A stretch of 64,000 bases of DNA, taken from Tretioscincus oriximinensis (lineage: Eukaryota; Chordata; Lepidosauria; Squamata; Gymnophthalmidae). The stretch covers positions 1,591,486 to 1,655,485 of the forward strand of contig JAJVDF010000002.1 in NCBI GenBank assembly GCA_022410635.1. Reading direction: 5' to 3'. The notes under the pieces are model-generated. The model was given only the letters and a program-made list of their open reading frames with translations, was not told the origin of the DNA and did no database searches. Position 1 is the first letter of the stretch, and every line of letters starts with the position of its first letter. Positions 54,701 to 64,000 of this stretch are shown here, piece after piece. The position numbers and the translations under genes were made by a program.

Positions 54701-56785
54701 AAATTGAGCCACTCGAAAATGGTGATAAAGTGCAGTTTTGCTTCCTCGTGCTCACTGGATGTTNGGCCTATTTCTTTTTAAAGCTTCAAAGCTAAGAATG
54801 TGCTAAAGATGTGGATGTAGACTAATATGAATCACATGGAATCAGACACCTGGTGTGATTCAACTGCATATATTCTTGATTATCAAAATGGAAGGAAGAG
54901 ACCCTTCGAACAATAAGGCATTTATTTATTTGATCTGAGAAAACAGACTATGACTGTATTTGCCCATCACCTGTATAGATTTGTTACAACCTCCCTCCAG
55001 AACACTCAAGCACTGATCAACTTCTAGGACAGCTCACAACAGGAATCCATTTTATTAGATGAAAGCACTTTTAAATTGAATGGGACTGAAAGTGAAGCTC
55101 TGATGCTTTTCTGATGAAAAAAAAATAAAAACATCTTTCCACTTAGCCGTGAGTGGAAAAGATATTAAACTTAAAAATTAATCCAAATGTCTCAGAAAAA
55201 AGCCTTCACATATATTTTATTTGATTTATATATTTAAAAAGATCCAGCAATGAAGTCCACTATGAAAATATATCATAATTCCTGGTTAGCTACACATAAA
55301 ACCTTCACTCATCGCTGGTGAAAATGTTGGAAGAATTCAACCTCCTACAATTCTTCTGATGGGNCGTTGCCTTTGGAAGCCAACAACTCACAGTAGAGCT
55401 GTAAAGACTAAATTGTCTGTATTTGGGTTGAGAAAGTAAGGAAGAGCTTAGAACTCAACTAGCTGAATTGCTAAGCATCAGAATGGAGTGACTTGCTGTA
55501 AAGTTGCCACTGTCTGTATCAAGTTCTTTTCTGCTATCTCTAGCTCAGTGTGTTACTAACACCCCTACACCCTAGATTTGGTATATTCTCAGACCAAGGC
55601 ATACATATTTCTACTTGGTATTATCCACTAACCTCCAAATGCTGACGATTACAACCATTGGTACTTGGTTGAACCTGGCACTCATTTTTTTTAAAGTCAG
55701 GAATTTTTAAGGAGACTTATAAAGTTCTCTCACCTACTGGTAAAGCTAAAATGCAGACCTTGAAATGTTGCTGGAATCCAATCAGACCCAGAAAGCTTAG
55801 CCAACATTTGGGGAGTAATTAGTAGTTGGAATGATTTATATTTCAAGGAAAACAGTTTGGCCACTTCTGCCCTAAAGAGTCAAAGATTCTCAACTGTGTT
55901 GGCATTCATTTAAGAAGCTATAGTGTAAGTATGTGGAATGCCATGCGGTGTATATATGTGCACATGTATATATTTATGCATGTGTATATATTTATATATT
56001 ATGTAGATATTTCAAAGCAGATTAGAGGCTGCACATTCTCTTTCACATTAAATAAAAAGCTCCAATCACTACCATCATAAAAATTGCTATTAAAACCAGT
56101 GAGTTTTCTAAAAAGAAGCTGAATCTAGTTGCAAGAAAAGGTTTGACCATTGTAGAAGGCTAGGAAAACACAAAATCAATTTTAACCATTGTGTCCCCAT
56201 GTTTTGGAGAAAATACTAGCCACCTGTAATAAACACAATGCTTTTCTTGCCAAAATGTTCACTCATATTTTTTTTTTAAAAAAGGAAAAAAATAAAAATT
56301 CATCTTAGGAACAATGATTACATCAGAGATAACTGAAATCACAGAAGGCCATACAGAAAGACATAATGACGCCCTACCAGGGAGCACGTTCTATGAAACG
56401 CTCGTGCTGCTAAGAGGTAATTTCTGATTACAGGAAGGGAGAAAGTTGCCTGATCAACATTTGTACAGCACTGTGCACAAGGTCCTGGGAGCAGCTGATG
56501 CTTAAACCAGATGTTGAACTCGGAAAACTTGTCCAAAGAACNGCAGAAGCGTAAGTGGAGGTGATGTGGACAAACGGGGAGAATATTAAGGCAAATATAG
56601 CACATGGCTAACCGTGTTTGCCTTTATTTGTGCCTTGTTCAATCTCTCTCTCTCTTTTTCTTTTTGGTAGTAGCTGCTTGTCCACGAAGATACGTTGCAG
56701 ATGGCTGTCTGAGGTTTCGCTAATACCTGATATTGTGGGTAACACAGTAGTCAAAACATAAATTGTTCTAGGTTACGTAAGTATC

Positions 56786-56827
56786 TCATGATGTAGACGT
56801 ATATCTGACATCCAAAACAGAAGTCGC
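56786..56827 (-). CDS. RCOR1: RCOR1 last coding exon (14 codons with stop)
   Basis: On the minus strand a strong acceptor (a C/T-rich run ending TTTTTTTCTAG, 56828-56845) is followed by an open frame encoding ATSVLDVRYTSTS and then TGA (56788-56786). This is the conserved C-terminus of vertebrate RCOR1, whose last residues read V-L-D-V-R-Y-x-S-x-S in other species. The exon starts in phase 0, matching the phase-0 end of the preceding exon at 62211. RCOR3 and RCOR2 have long proline-rich C-termini instead, so the short end separates RCOR1 from its paralogues. Confidence 0.93.
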   Translation of the reverse strand, partial: ATSVLDVRYTSTS

Positions 56828-58274
56828 CTAGAAAAAAACAGGAGAGGGAACGAAGAGAAGACATTAAAAAAGAAACATACACATTATTTATATTTCCAAA
56901 ACCGTTTTATAGTCCCAAGGAAACAAAGCCAGTTGAAAGCAGATAAAAGAGAGCGAAACTCTGGCAGGAAACAAGACGACACAAGAGGAAGGAATCAACA
57001 TTTCCTTCCTATTCAGGCACACTGTTTATGAATTACTCAATAGCCAACATTCAGAATGGCATAGCAAGTTACCATCTGTTTATAGCTTAACATCTAGTAA
57101 ATTAGGNAACTTTAACAAATTAAGAAGAGGCTAAAAATGCCTCCCTCCCCCCTCCTCCGAGGGCCATAGATTTATAAACTATTATTCCCATGCACATGTT
57201 TTGAGGTATGGTACAGTTAAGCCACAATGGTTATTAAAACTCACATGTCAAAATGGCAATACAGTAAAGAATAAATAAAAGAAATAAACTATTTTATGGT
57301 CATAAACTATTAGAAAAAAAATCCTCACNAAGAACAAGTTAGCATGAAATGGTTGCCCTAAATTTAACACCTTTGCAAAAAAATATTAGGTTCCGTTAGA
57401 TTTCCCAGTCTGTCTTACATCAGAAGTCCCAGGATGAGTTCCAATAAAATCAGTATAACAATAGATAAAACAAGTTACACTTGGAAGTAAGTGCTGTTTC
57501 TTCAGCCAAAGGACAGGTAAAGAGGTGCATCTTCACCAACCATCTGAATACACTATATACAGTGGGGATGCTGATACACAAGAGAATCTCTCAAGCATAT
57601 CTTAGGGCACAAGCATGGTTATACGGGACCATATATTATTTGCTTTGAGGTGAAGTCCGCNAAATAACTTCATCTGAGTTTTTCAGATCAGGAGNAGAGG
57701 AGACAATTTCTCTCAGGACAAACTTTACTTAAAGCTGCAACCCCCAACCACAATTTTTATTAAACAAGAAAAATAGCACAAGCAAATCGTATTACAACAT
57801 ATGACATATAAATAATCATGTCACTCTAACCCTAGGAGAAGGCATCCCTGATGTTTAGTCTTGAACAATAGCCATGTAGGNCTATCAGAGAGGGTAAACA
57901 CTCTGCAGTGTAAAACTGAAGTATCTTATTTTATCTTCTAAGGCCATTCACATTGTCGATGTTTTCAGCAACTGGACAATCATACTATTAATAACAGACT
58001 GCTTTTGTCAACAGAGGATGCCCTCTGTATGGGCATACATCTGCATAAAAACCCAGCACATTTTAAGTATGAANTCCAAGATGGAAACTGTACGGTTCAC
58101 TTTGCCAAATACCTGCATACGCACTGCAATAATAGTTCTATGCAAAGCGAAGGCTAAAATGGCTGAAGCATTGCTAACTCATACAATTAATCAAAACACA
58201 AGTCCACATTTAGGTATTTGGGGCTCAAGCTATTTCAAGACCTTACAGATTAACATTAAGATNTTGAATGGTAC

Positions 58275-58540
58275 TTGGTAGCAAATACATAGTATTTGGA
58301 CCATTATGAGTTATTTTAGGATTAGTATGGTATACGCTCAGCAGCAGCCATTTAGGGATCTAGCTGCTATATTCTGTACCAATTGCAGCTTCTGAAGCAT
58401 TTCTGTGGACAGTCCCATATAGAATACATTACAGTACTCCAATTTGTAAGTCACCAGAGCACGGATTACAGTGGCCAGATTGTCTCTGTCCAAAGAACTA
58501 TAGGTATGCTGGGCAAAGTCAATCATGGCCTTTTAGATCT
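58275..58540 (-). mobile_element. L2 LINE fragment (RT C-terminal)
   Basis: The minus frame 58526-58338 reads 'RDNLATVIRALVTYKLEYCN' and 'LQKLQLVQNIAARSL', the well-known L2 segment after the RT core. 5' and 3' parts are missing. It lies in the RCOR1 intron in the sense orientation of the gene. Confidence 0.85.
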
Positions 58541-58689
58541 TCCTTTTGTTTTTTATATGTTCCTGTCTTCTTTCCTTGGTATTTGCTATATAAACTCAAA
58601 CTGATACAAACTGGAATTAAGCAGCATCTGAAGGTTTACACTTGGACCATTATGAGTTATGCAAAACCAAGAATGATGCATCTTAAGAT

Positions 58690-59085
58690 GTGTTTTTACA
58701 ACTCGCACGAAAATGGATCTCAGTAGGGAAGACCTCTCCTATAGGGCCTTGAGTCTGAAATATCTAAAGGACAAGGCCTTAAGATCTGTTGGTAAGATCC
58801 CCTTCGTAGCGCCACAGCCTTTAGCAATTAAGGGAGTAGAGCCATGTGGAAGGGCCTTCCTGGTAATAATCACGAGACCATGAAACAATCTCTCCTCTGG
58901 TCTGCATCAGGCACTTTCATTATATGTATTCAGATCAATGATAAACATTTTGTTCTTTGGCTGTGAGAACAATATGTCCTCCCCATGCAGGCATGGTGGT
59001 TGTTGTTTTATTTATTTCATNGTGCTTTCATGGCAAAACTTTCTGGGACCTTTGGATATATAAATGATGATGATTGATGATGATT
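58690..59085 (+). mobile_element. L2-like LINE 3' end
   Basis: The plus strand shows coding-like remnants ('ggaagggccttcctggtaat', 'agaccatgaaacaatctctc', which resembles an 'RLWNSLP'-type site) followed by an AT-rich end ('ctttggatatataaatgatgatg'). It is inverted relative to the neighbouring L2 piece. Diverged. Confidence 0.6.
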
Positions 59086-59094
59086 GATGGTGGT

Positions 59095-59296
59095 GTAGTT
59101 AGAGTCTCTATAAAGCCTTGGGGTGACCTTGGGGTGGGCCTATCATAGCTTTAGAACTCTCTCACCTTCACCTACTTCACAGAACAACTATTGTGGAGAA
59201 AATAACAAAAACTATGTGCACTGCCCTTTGGGTGGCAACCCTGAGACCATCGGGTATAGGGCAGGGTATAAGTACAAATAAATAAATAAATATTAA
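59095..59296 (+). mobile_element. SINE with L2 tail
   Basis: 'gtggtgtagttagagtctct', 'cttcacctacttcacagaac' and the ending 'ccctgagaccatcgggtata' plus (AAAT)n match the 24385-24632 copy. The middle of the head is deleted. Confidence 0.82.
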
Positions 59297-59299
59297 TAA

Positions 59300-60384
59300 T
59301 AAAATCACTTGGGAATCTTGGAAAGGTTATGTTCCCTACAACTAGCTGCACAATCTGCTATGAATTTTAAAGACAACANGTTAATCAAGAAGCTATAAAA
59401 AGTCCCTGTTTACATCTGAGAACAGTAGAATTTCAGAGCACTTGTACAGTTGCCTTATTTCTGTTTTACTCTATCCTTGATGTGATGTTTTGCAGATAAT
59501 GTATATACATTGTTTATTATAGACACAGATCAGCAATACAAAAGGGAAACTAACCACTTTCAAAAAGACAGTAAACAGCAGCATAAAATTGCACTGAGAA
59601 ATATCCAATAAGGTGTAAAAGAGAAAATCACACAGTCAGAATAAATCACAACATAAATAAAAACAGAAAAATTGACTTAGGCANCACTCAAACACATTAA
59701 AAAGTATTATAGTTTTTGGAGGGGCATTTTTCATCAGTTGTCATCAGAAAACATTTATGACCTGATGCTGACTGCACTTTAGATTTTGCTCTTTAACTGT
59801 AACCTGTTTAGGAACGTTTACTGAAAAGCAAGCGTTCTGCTTCCCAGGTGAGTGGTCTTATCCAAATGATTATGCATCTGTGCTCACTGAATATATACCA
59901 AGGGGAAGTAGAGGGGGAAGTGATTGATTCAAGTGCAGTATCCCAATGAGAATTTGGCATGTCTTTCCAGTGGGAAGAGGAAAAATAGTTCTCTCTGCTG
60001 TTTGGGAAGACTAGAAACACCCAACCTTGAAAAAGGAAGGACTCATATTTATTTTTTCATACATCAATGATAATGTGTTCACTANTCTCCTGGATTAGCA
60101 ACTGGCTACCAAGGAAAGGAAACAGAGAATAGAAATAAATGGGCAATTCTCCAAATTGAGGGAAGTAAAAACTGGGGTCAATATTAGGACGCGTTTTTTT
60201 AATTTATTGGGACTTGTGTTTTTTAATTTACTCATAATAAACTAGAGTTAGGTATAAGCAATGAAAAGGTCTGGTGATGTACCATTGAATTATTCAAGGT
60301 AGCGAAAACTGAAAGAGAAATCATGGCATGAAAACTCTTGATATTGGAAGAGTGAGCAAATGAGTGTCAATGTTAATAAGCCAA
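59300..60384. other. Intronic, nothing recognised
   Basis: AT-rich intron sequence. An open frame at 59808-60020 has no domain. Confidence 0.4.
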
Positions 60385-60680
60385 GCTGAGGCATGAATGG
60401 CTCAGGAATCCGTCTCTCATCTGGGAGATGGAGTTTCAAAGCCCTGTGTCGGATGTGGGGGCAGGGGGGTGAGTACCTTCCACTAGCCTGTAGCTCTAGT
60501 TAACCCAGCTATTCGAAAGCATGAATTGCAAGAAATTGCAACTGACTGCAAGTAGATACACAGGAACCACCACAAGCTGGTGGGGAAAATAGAATGTAAG
60601 CCTTTGGGCAAAAATACCCTTGTGGGCCACTTTGAGTTCCTTTGAAAGGTGAGAAAAGTTCTTCTTCATGTTGGGATGAA
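60385..60680 (+). mobile_element. tRNA-derived SINE, full length
   Basis: The head 'gaatggctcaggaatccgtc' and B-box-like 'gatggagtttcaaagccctg' are followed by the family body ('ccagctattcgaaagcatga', 'aattgcaagaaattgcaact', 'caaaaatacccttgtgggcc'). The element ends 'gagaaaagttcttcttcatg'. This copy has only a short, unexpanded pyrimidine tail. Confidence 0.88.
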
Positions 60681-60689
60681 AAAAGTACC

Positions 60690-61470
60690 AGTTACACCTA
60701 TAATTTATTGCAGTCTGAGCATTCTGCAACAGACCAAGAAAAGGACCTTGGCATTTTGGTGGAGAGATGAAAGAAAGTGAGAGCAAAGTATGCAGCATCA
60801 GTGACACAAGCAAATTCACTGCTAGGAGTAATTAGCAGGGAACAGAAAATAAATTCGCAAGGACCATCATACTCTTTTATAAATCCATGGAAAGGACACA
60901 TTTTGACATTTTGTATAATTTTGATCACCACAACATATATAGGATATTGGGGAACTGCAAAAAAAGACAACTAAAACAGTTACAGGATTACAACATCTTG
61001 CCTATTCAGTCATAAATAATGCAGTTTAAAGATGACTGAACCATGCGAAAAAGATGACTTGCACCATGCGAAAAAGGTAGATAGAGAAATTAGGAATCTG
61101 AGCTCCAGGGAGTAATTTTCATATTCCTGGTGCATGCTGGGAAGAAGCTAAAAACTCACCGCAAAGCAAAAGGACACAAGGTTTGGAGACCAAGGAACCA
61201 GAGGGCTTCACTAGCCCTGGAATAGGAGCTCCAGAGAGTAATTTGCATATTCCTGGTGCATGCTGGGAAGAATTCTATGACTCCACCCTAGAACCAGGGA
61301 ACATTCTATGTGGTTGATGGGCAGAATAGTTAGAACTGATAAGAAGCATATTTTATGCAATGGGTCATTGGTCTACGCAATTTATTATCTGAAGAGCTAG
61401 TGAGGGCCTGCATGGCAATAAATGGTTAGATAAATTTGGGGACACAGATTTATCAATAGAACAGATCCCT
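60690..61470 (+). mobile_element. CR1-like LINE fragment
   Basis: Plus-strand remnants of the region after the RT: 'caagcaaattcactgctagg' (AxxVTQANSLLG-like, 60805), 'gggaactgcaaaaaaagaca' (60950) and 'tgggtcattggtctacgcaa' (61365). The segment 61080-61320 contains a local duplication (61101-61149 and 61227-61275) and is not obviously CR1. Confidence 0.7.
61101..61275. repeat. Duplicated module with octamer and ZNF143-like core
   Basis: Two ~48-bp copies 126 bp apart. Both contain 'attcctggtgcatgctggga'. The second also has a perfect octamer ATTTGCAT (61241-61248), nine bases before GCATGCTGGGAA (61258-61269), the complement of the TTCCCAGCATGC core of the ZNF143/STAF site. In the first copy the octamer is ATTTTCAT. 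Confidence 0.7.
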
Positions 61471-61854
61471 GGATATTATGTCCAGGTTTGAGAGACTTGT
61501 AAAGAGTCTAGATTGGGATAAAGTTTCACCTCTACCTTCAACTTGGCAGTAAAAAATGTTGGCCACAATGCAAGGTGAGATATAGGAATAGATTAGCTAT
61601 TATGTTCCTATATCTAGATGTCTATTTCCATACCCTCTTTTTCATTTGAGCAATTCAAAGTTTGAATAGATGGATCTTGGGATCAGCACAAGGGCTCAAG
61701 TATATCTCCACACAATGCATGATGAAGATACCAAAACCAAAGTTAGTTTTCCAAATGTAACAAGAATAAATAAGATGCTGACCAAGTCTATAGAACATTA
61801 CTGTTTTTACATTTTCTGCNCTGTAAGTTGTTCTATATTATACCCTGGAATAGA
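61471..61854. other. Intronic, nothing recognised
   Basis: No feature identified. Confidence 0.4.
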
Positions 61855-61975
61855 GGCCTGCCAGCTGCATGCCAAGGCAGACCATAGCAAGTTCACTGCC
61901 ATATCCTGCACTTGTTTGTGGATTGCAGATCCCTATTCCATGATATAATCCAGAATAAGCCACTGCAGACAGTGC
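61855..61975. mobile_element. Possible diverged MITE copy
   Basis: 'catgatataatccagaataa' followed by 'gccactgcagacagtgcatt' resembles the right side of the MITE at 42398-42530 ('gttatagcccagaataaggc'). The left arm is weak. Confidence 0.4.
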
Positions 61976-62210
61976 ATTGTTATGTTTTTAAAAAACGCAG
62001 ATCAAACTTTCTTTTCATTTCACAGTCTAAAGAGCATTTTTGTTTTCAATCAGNATTCGAATCACCTTTGAAAACATCAGCATCATATGCTGTAAACTGG
62101 CAACATAGCACAGGGCTGCTCCTAAATAAAGTGGGTAACTGGTGTCTGTGCTTTTGGGGCAAAAAACCAACCATGATGTCCAAGTTTTGTTTTATTTTTA
62201 ACCCTCTTAC

Positions 62211-62440
62211 CTCATCTTCTTCTTCAGAAATCTTAATGGTATTGTCTGGTGATTTTACAGGTTTCTGGGTATTGGTGACATTACTTTCTTCCTTGCCATG
62301 CTCTGCCTCCCATTCTTGTAAGACTTCATCTATGTTAAAACGCCGGCGATAATTTACAAAAAAGTTCTTCACTTGCACTACAGATTTGTTTCCAATCACA
62401 TCCGAGATTGCCTGGAAGTCGCGGCCGTATTTCCTGATTG
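62211..62440 (-). CDS. RCOR1: RCOR1 penultimate coding exon (SANT2 domain)
   Basis: RCOR1 (CoREST1) bridges the demethylase KDM1A/LSD1 and HDAC1/2 and recruits them to chromatin for repression by REST and other factors, in the nucleus. This 230-bp exon follows an acceptor TTTTGTAG (62448-62441). It begins with two bases of a split codon and encodes 76 residues from [16 protein letters not shown] to SEEEDE. Residues 1-34 are most of the second SANT domain ('[13 protein letters not shown]'), which binds DNA and helps LSD1 engage nucleosomes. Residues 35-76 are the linker and acidic tail ('[14 protein letters not shown]', 'KPVKSPDN'). The tail identifies RCOR1 rather than RCOR2 or RCOR3. It ends in phase 0 at a GTAAGA donor. 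The frame has no stop or N. Upstream exons lie beyond the window. Confidence 0.97.
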
Positions 62441-62544
62441 CTACAAAAGAAAGCAGAAGTTCGAACGTTTTGCTCGCATAATAATGGAAACTCAGAAAAA
62501 AATAGGATAGCTTTTATCATTTCACATTTTCATACATTCACTAA

Positions 62545-62765
62545 AGGGTGCATAAGAACATCAGCGAAACCCTACTGAATTGGGTCATGGCTCATTTAGT
62601 CTAGCACTCTGTATCATACAGTGGCCCAGCAACTGGAAGAGTAAAAAAAGAGTCCTTGGGATTTCTGGCAGCATCTGCCTGATCATGTATAACCTTGGAA
62701 GGAACCTGATTATGACTAAGAAAGGAGGGCTAACTGCAGGCTAGACTAGAAGACTAAACAAAGTC
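62545..62765 (-). mobile_element. CR1-like LINE 3' end in intron
   Basis: 'cataagaacatcagcgaaac', 'gggtcatggctcatttagtc' and 'cagtggcccagcaactgga' match the 3' end of the CR1-like family seen at 2030-2115, minus orientation. Same sense as RCOR1. Confidence 0.82.
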
Positions 62766-63639
62766 TCTAAAAATAGTGGCTAAATCCAGACAGAATCTAA
62801 AATTAAGGACGACTGTTGTTTTGACAAAAAATGCACGNAAATTGGATTCTTATGCATAAGGCTATTCACCTTATCTGGGGCTTGCTCCCCGCCCAACATC
62901 CGTCCCACTGAGGAAAAAAAATGTGAGAGTGAAAACTATGGTAGCTTGTTCAGTTCTGGATATTTCATGGTGCTGAAAGCACTGCAGGAGCAAGTAATAG
63001 ATAAAATCAAGGTTCAAACTGGTCCAGCAATTTTGTCCTGGCATCTGGCAGGGAAGATGAGAGGCAGTTTTGGGATCTAAACAATATCCTGCATTTTCCT
63101 CTTGCCATCTGGAGATAGTTAACATCCTATACTCCTGTGCTTCTGCCAATAAAATATATAACTATGGATCTATCTATGCACTCATTTAGAGTCTGTATTC
63201 AGTATACCTTTGTAGGAAGTGGGACACAAATAACAAACTTAAATGGGCAGGCAACTTCCTAGACATGTGTATTTTGCAAGAAGAAAGATCACATGAAGAA
63301 ATGTCAAGCAGAAGTAAACAATAATTGGAAAAACCCAATGTCATTGTCATGTCTTCTAATGTAACCATTTAACAATTTTTGGCCAATGCAAGACTATAAA
63401 GGGATTGATATGAATATGTGTAACAATCCTAAAATTGTCCCAGATTTTTATCTGCATCTGGAGACAATATAGAAAATGATAAAATAATCTCCTCCAAGGG
63501 ATCAAAGTTTTATAATCCAGAATGGAAAACTCTTCTCAATAGCTGCTCAAAATTCTGCAACTGTTTCTGCTATGATTTCATTGGTGCCAGCCAGAAGTGT
63601 GTCATTTCCTGATTTTTTCCTAGAAATGCCTGCATAATT

Positions 63640-63735
63640 ATCGTGTTTCCCCAAAATAAGACAGGGTCTTATATTGATTTTTGCTCCAAAAATGTATTAG
63701 GGGCTTATTTTCAGGGGATGTCTTATTTTCCATGA
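63640..63735. repeat. Short palindromic repeat (MITE-like)
   Basis: 'ccccaaaataagacagggtc' and 'ggggatgtcttattttccat' are inverted around 'gcttattttcagggg'. I recall this AATAAGAC/GTCTTATT palindrome as common in squamate DNA, but the family name is not certain. Confidence 0.55.
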
Positions 63736-63779
63736 ACAACAATCTACATTTATTCTTGAACAAAACAAAAAATCAAAAT

Positions 63780-63910
63780 CTTTATTATTTTTTCTTACTG
63801 CTTTTCTCTCTTTCCCTGCCTCTCACCCAGTGCTTCTCCCCTTTTCCCTCTGTCTCCCCCTCCCTTCACCCTCCCACTACTTTATTCTCCTTCCTCTCTT
63901 TTTGTTTTGA
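63780..63910 (+). repeat. Pyrimidine-rich stretch
   Basis: About 120 bases dominated by C and T ('ctttccctgcctctcaccca', 'ctccccctcccttcaccctc') in the RCOR1 intron. Not a simple repeat. No splice acceptor with a following coding frame was found. Confidence 0.6.
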
Positions 63911-64000
63911 CTTGTAAAGTTGCCTGGACACAATCGAAATTGACTTTTTACTTATTTGTTTGTTTGTTTATGTATTTTTATACCACCATATAAAAACAGA

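Larger units (their letters stand above)
50530..56785 (-). other. RCOR1: Probable RCOR1 3' UTR
   Basis: From the RCOR1 stop codon (56786-56788) down to about 50.5 kb the sequence is AT-rich and almost free of the LINE and SINE copies that crowd the flanks, apart from one small MITE (51583-51722). It has no long open frame. This contrast and the known long 3' UTRs of RCOR genes suggest a transcribed, constrained 3' UTR. The 3' limit is set at a candidate poly(A) hexamer at 50536-50541. This is inference: an earlier or later end (other hexamers at 50270-50275 and 49309-49314) is equally possible without RNA data. Confidence 0.6.
56828..62210 (-). other. RCOR1: RCOR1 last intron (5383 bp)
   Basis: The donor GTAAGAGGG (62210-62202) and the pyrimidine-rich acceptor ending CTAG (56828) are both good matches to vertebrate consensus. 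The intron carries two L2 fragments, two SINEs, a CR1-like fragment and a possible MITE, listed separately. Between 56828 and about 58270 no repeat or gene was recognised. Confidence 0.9.
62441..64000 (-). other. RCOR1: RCOR1 intron upstream of the SANT2 exon (partial)
   Basis: Extends past the window edge. No further RCOR1 exon was found in it on inspection. It holds a CR1-like 3' fragment, a small palindromic repeat and, at 63940-64000, TTTG repeats followed by 'tttttataccaccatata', probably the start of a minus-strand L2/SINE tail. Confidence 0.85.

Noticed and set aside
63780..63910. Possible splice acceptor tract with an upstream RCOR1 exon
   Set aside because: The tract is pyrimidine-rich on the plus strand, but RCOR1 runs on the minus strand and no SANT-region coding was found next to it.

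Overview
The window is vertebrate nuclear DNA, most likely from a squamate reptile (lizard or gecko type). Evidence for this is the dense mix of CR1-like and L2 LINEs, tRNA-derived SINEs, Penelope-like elements and a chromodomain-bearing Ty3/Gypsy element, together with spliced exons of a conserved vertebrate gene. There is no bacterial or viral gene organisation. Species assignment is inference from repeat types only. About one isolated N per kb and one 105-base N gap (21309-21413) mark it as draft assembly.

The only host gene I can support is the 3' end of RCOR1 (CoREST1, REST corepressor 1) on the minus strand. The penultimate coding exon is 62211-62440 (second SANT domain and the acidic tail region). 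The last coding exon is 56786-56827, which is 14 codons including the stop. Both have good splice sites, they share phase 0 across the 5.4 kb intron, and the reading frame is uninterrupted. A repeat-poor tract from 56785 down to about 50.5 kb is read as a long 3' UTR. In other vertebrates RCOR1 is followed by TRAF3 in the same orientation, so 1-50 kb is probably the RCOR1-TRAF3 intergenic region, but no TRAF3 exon was found.

From 1 to 50 kb the DNA is a repeat graveyard. The pieces are: CR1-like LINE fragments on both strands (longest 2041-4340 minus, a chimera of two subfamilies); a 3.9 kb truncated Ty3/Gypsy chromovirus (7066-10990 minus) with one LTR, polypurine tract, integrase with chromodomain, RNase H, reverse transcriptase and protease remains; Penelope-like elements (best 36585-37580 with a GIY-YIG domain and a 12-bp target duplication, plus a minimal hairpin copy at 27987-28157 with a 14-bp duplication); a foldback hAT-type element with 8-bp duplications (17424-18034); several unclassified foldback elements; L2 LINEs and SINEs sharing the L2 3' tail; and a tRNA-derived SINE family whose pyrimidine-rich 3' tail has expanded into most of the long trinucleotide and hexanucleotide microsatellites here.

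Two features may be regulatory rather than debris. One is a ten-copy 31-bp minisatellite (44128-44438) whose unit contains a near-match to the ZNF143/STAF motif. The other is a duplicated module with an octamer next to the same motif core in the last RCOR1 intron (61101-61272). I see no evidence of a novel multi-gene system.
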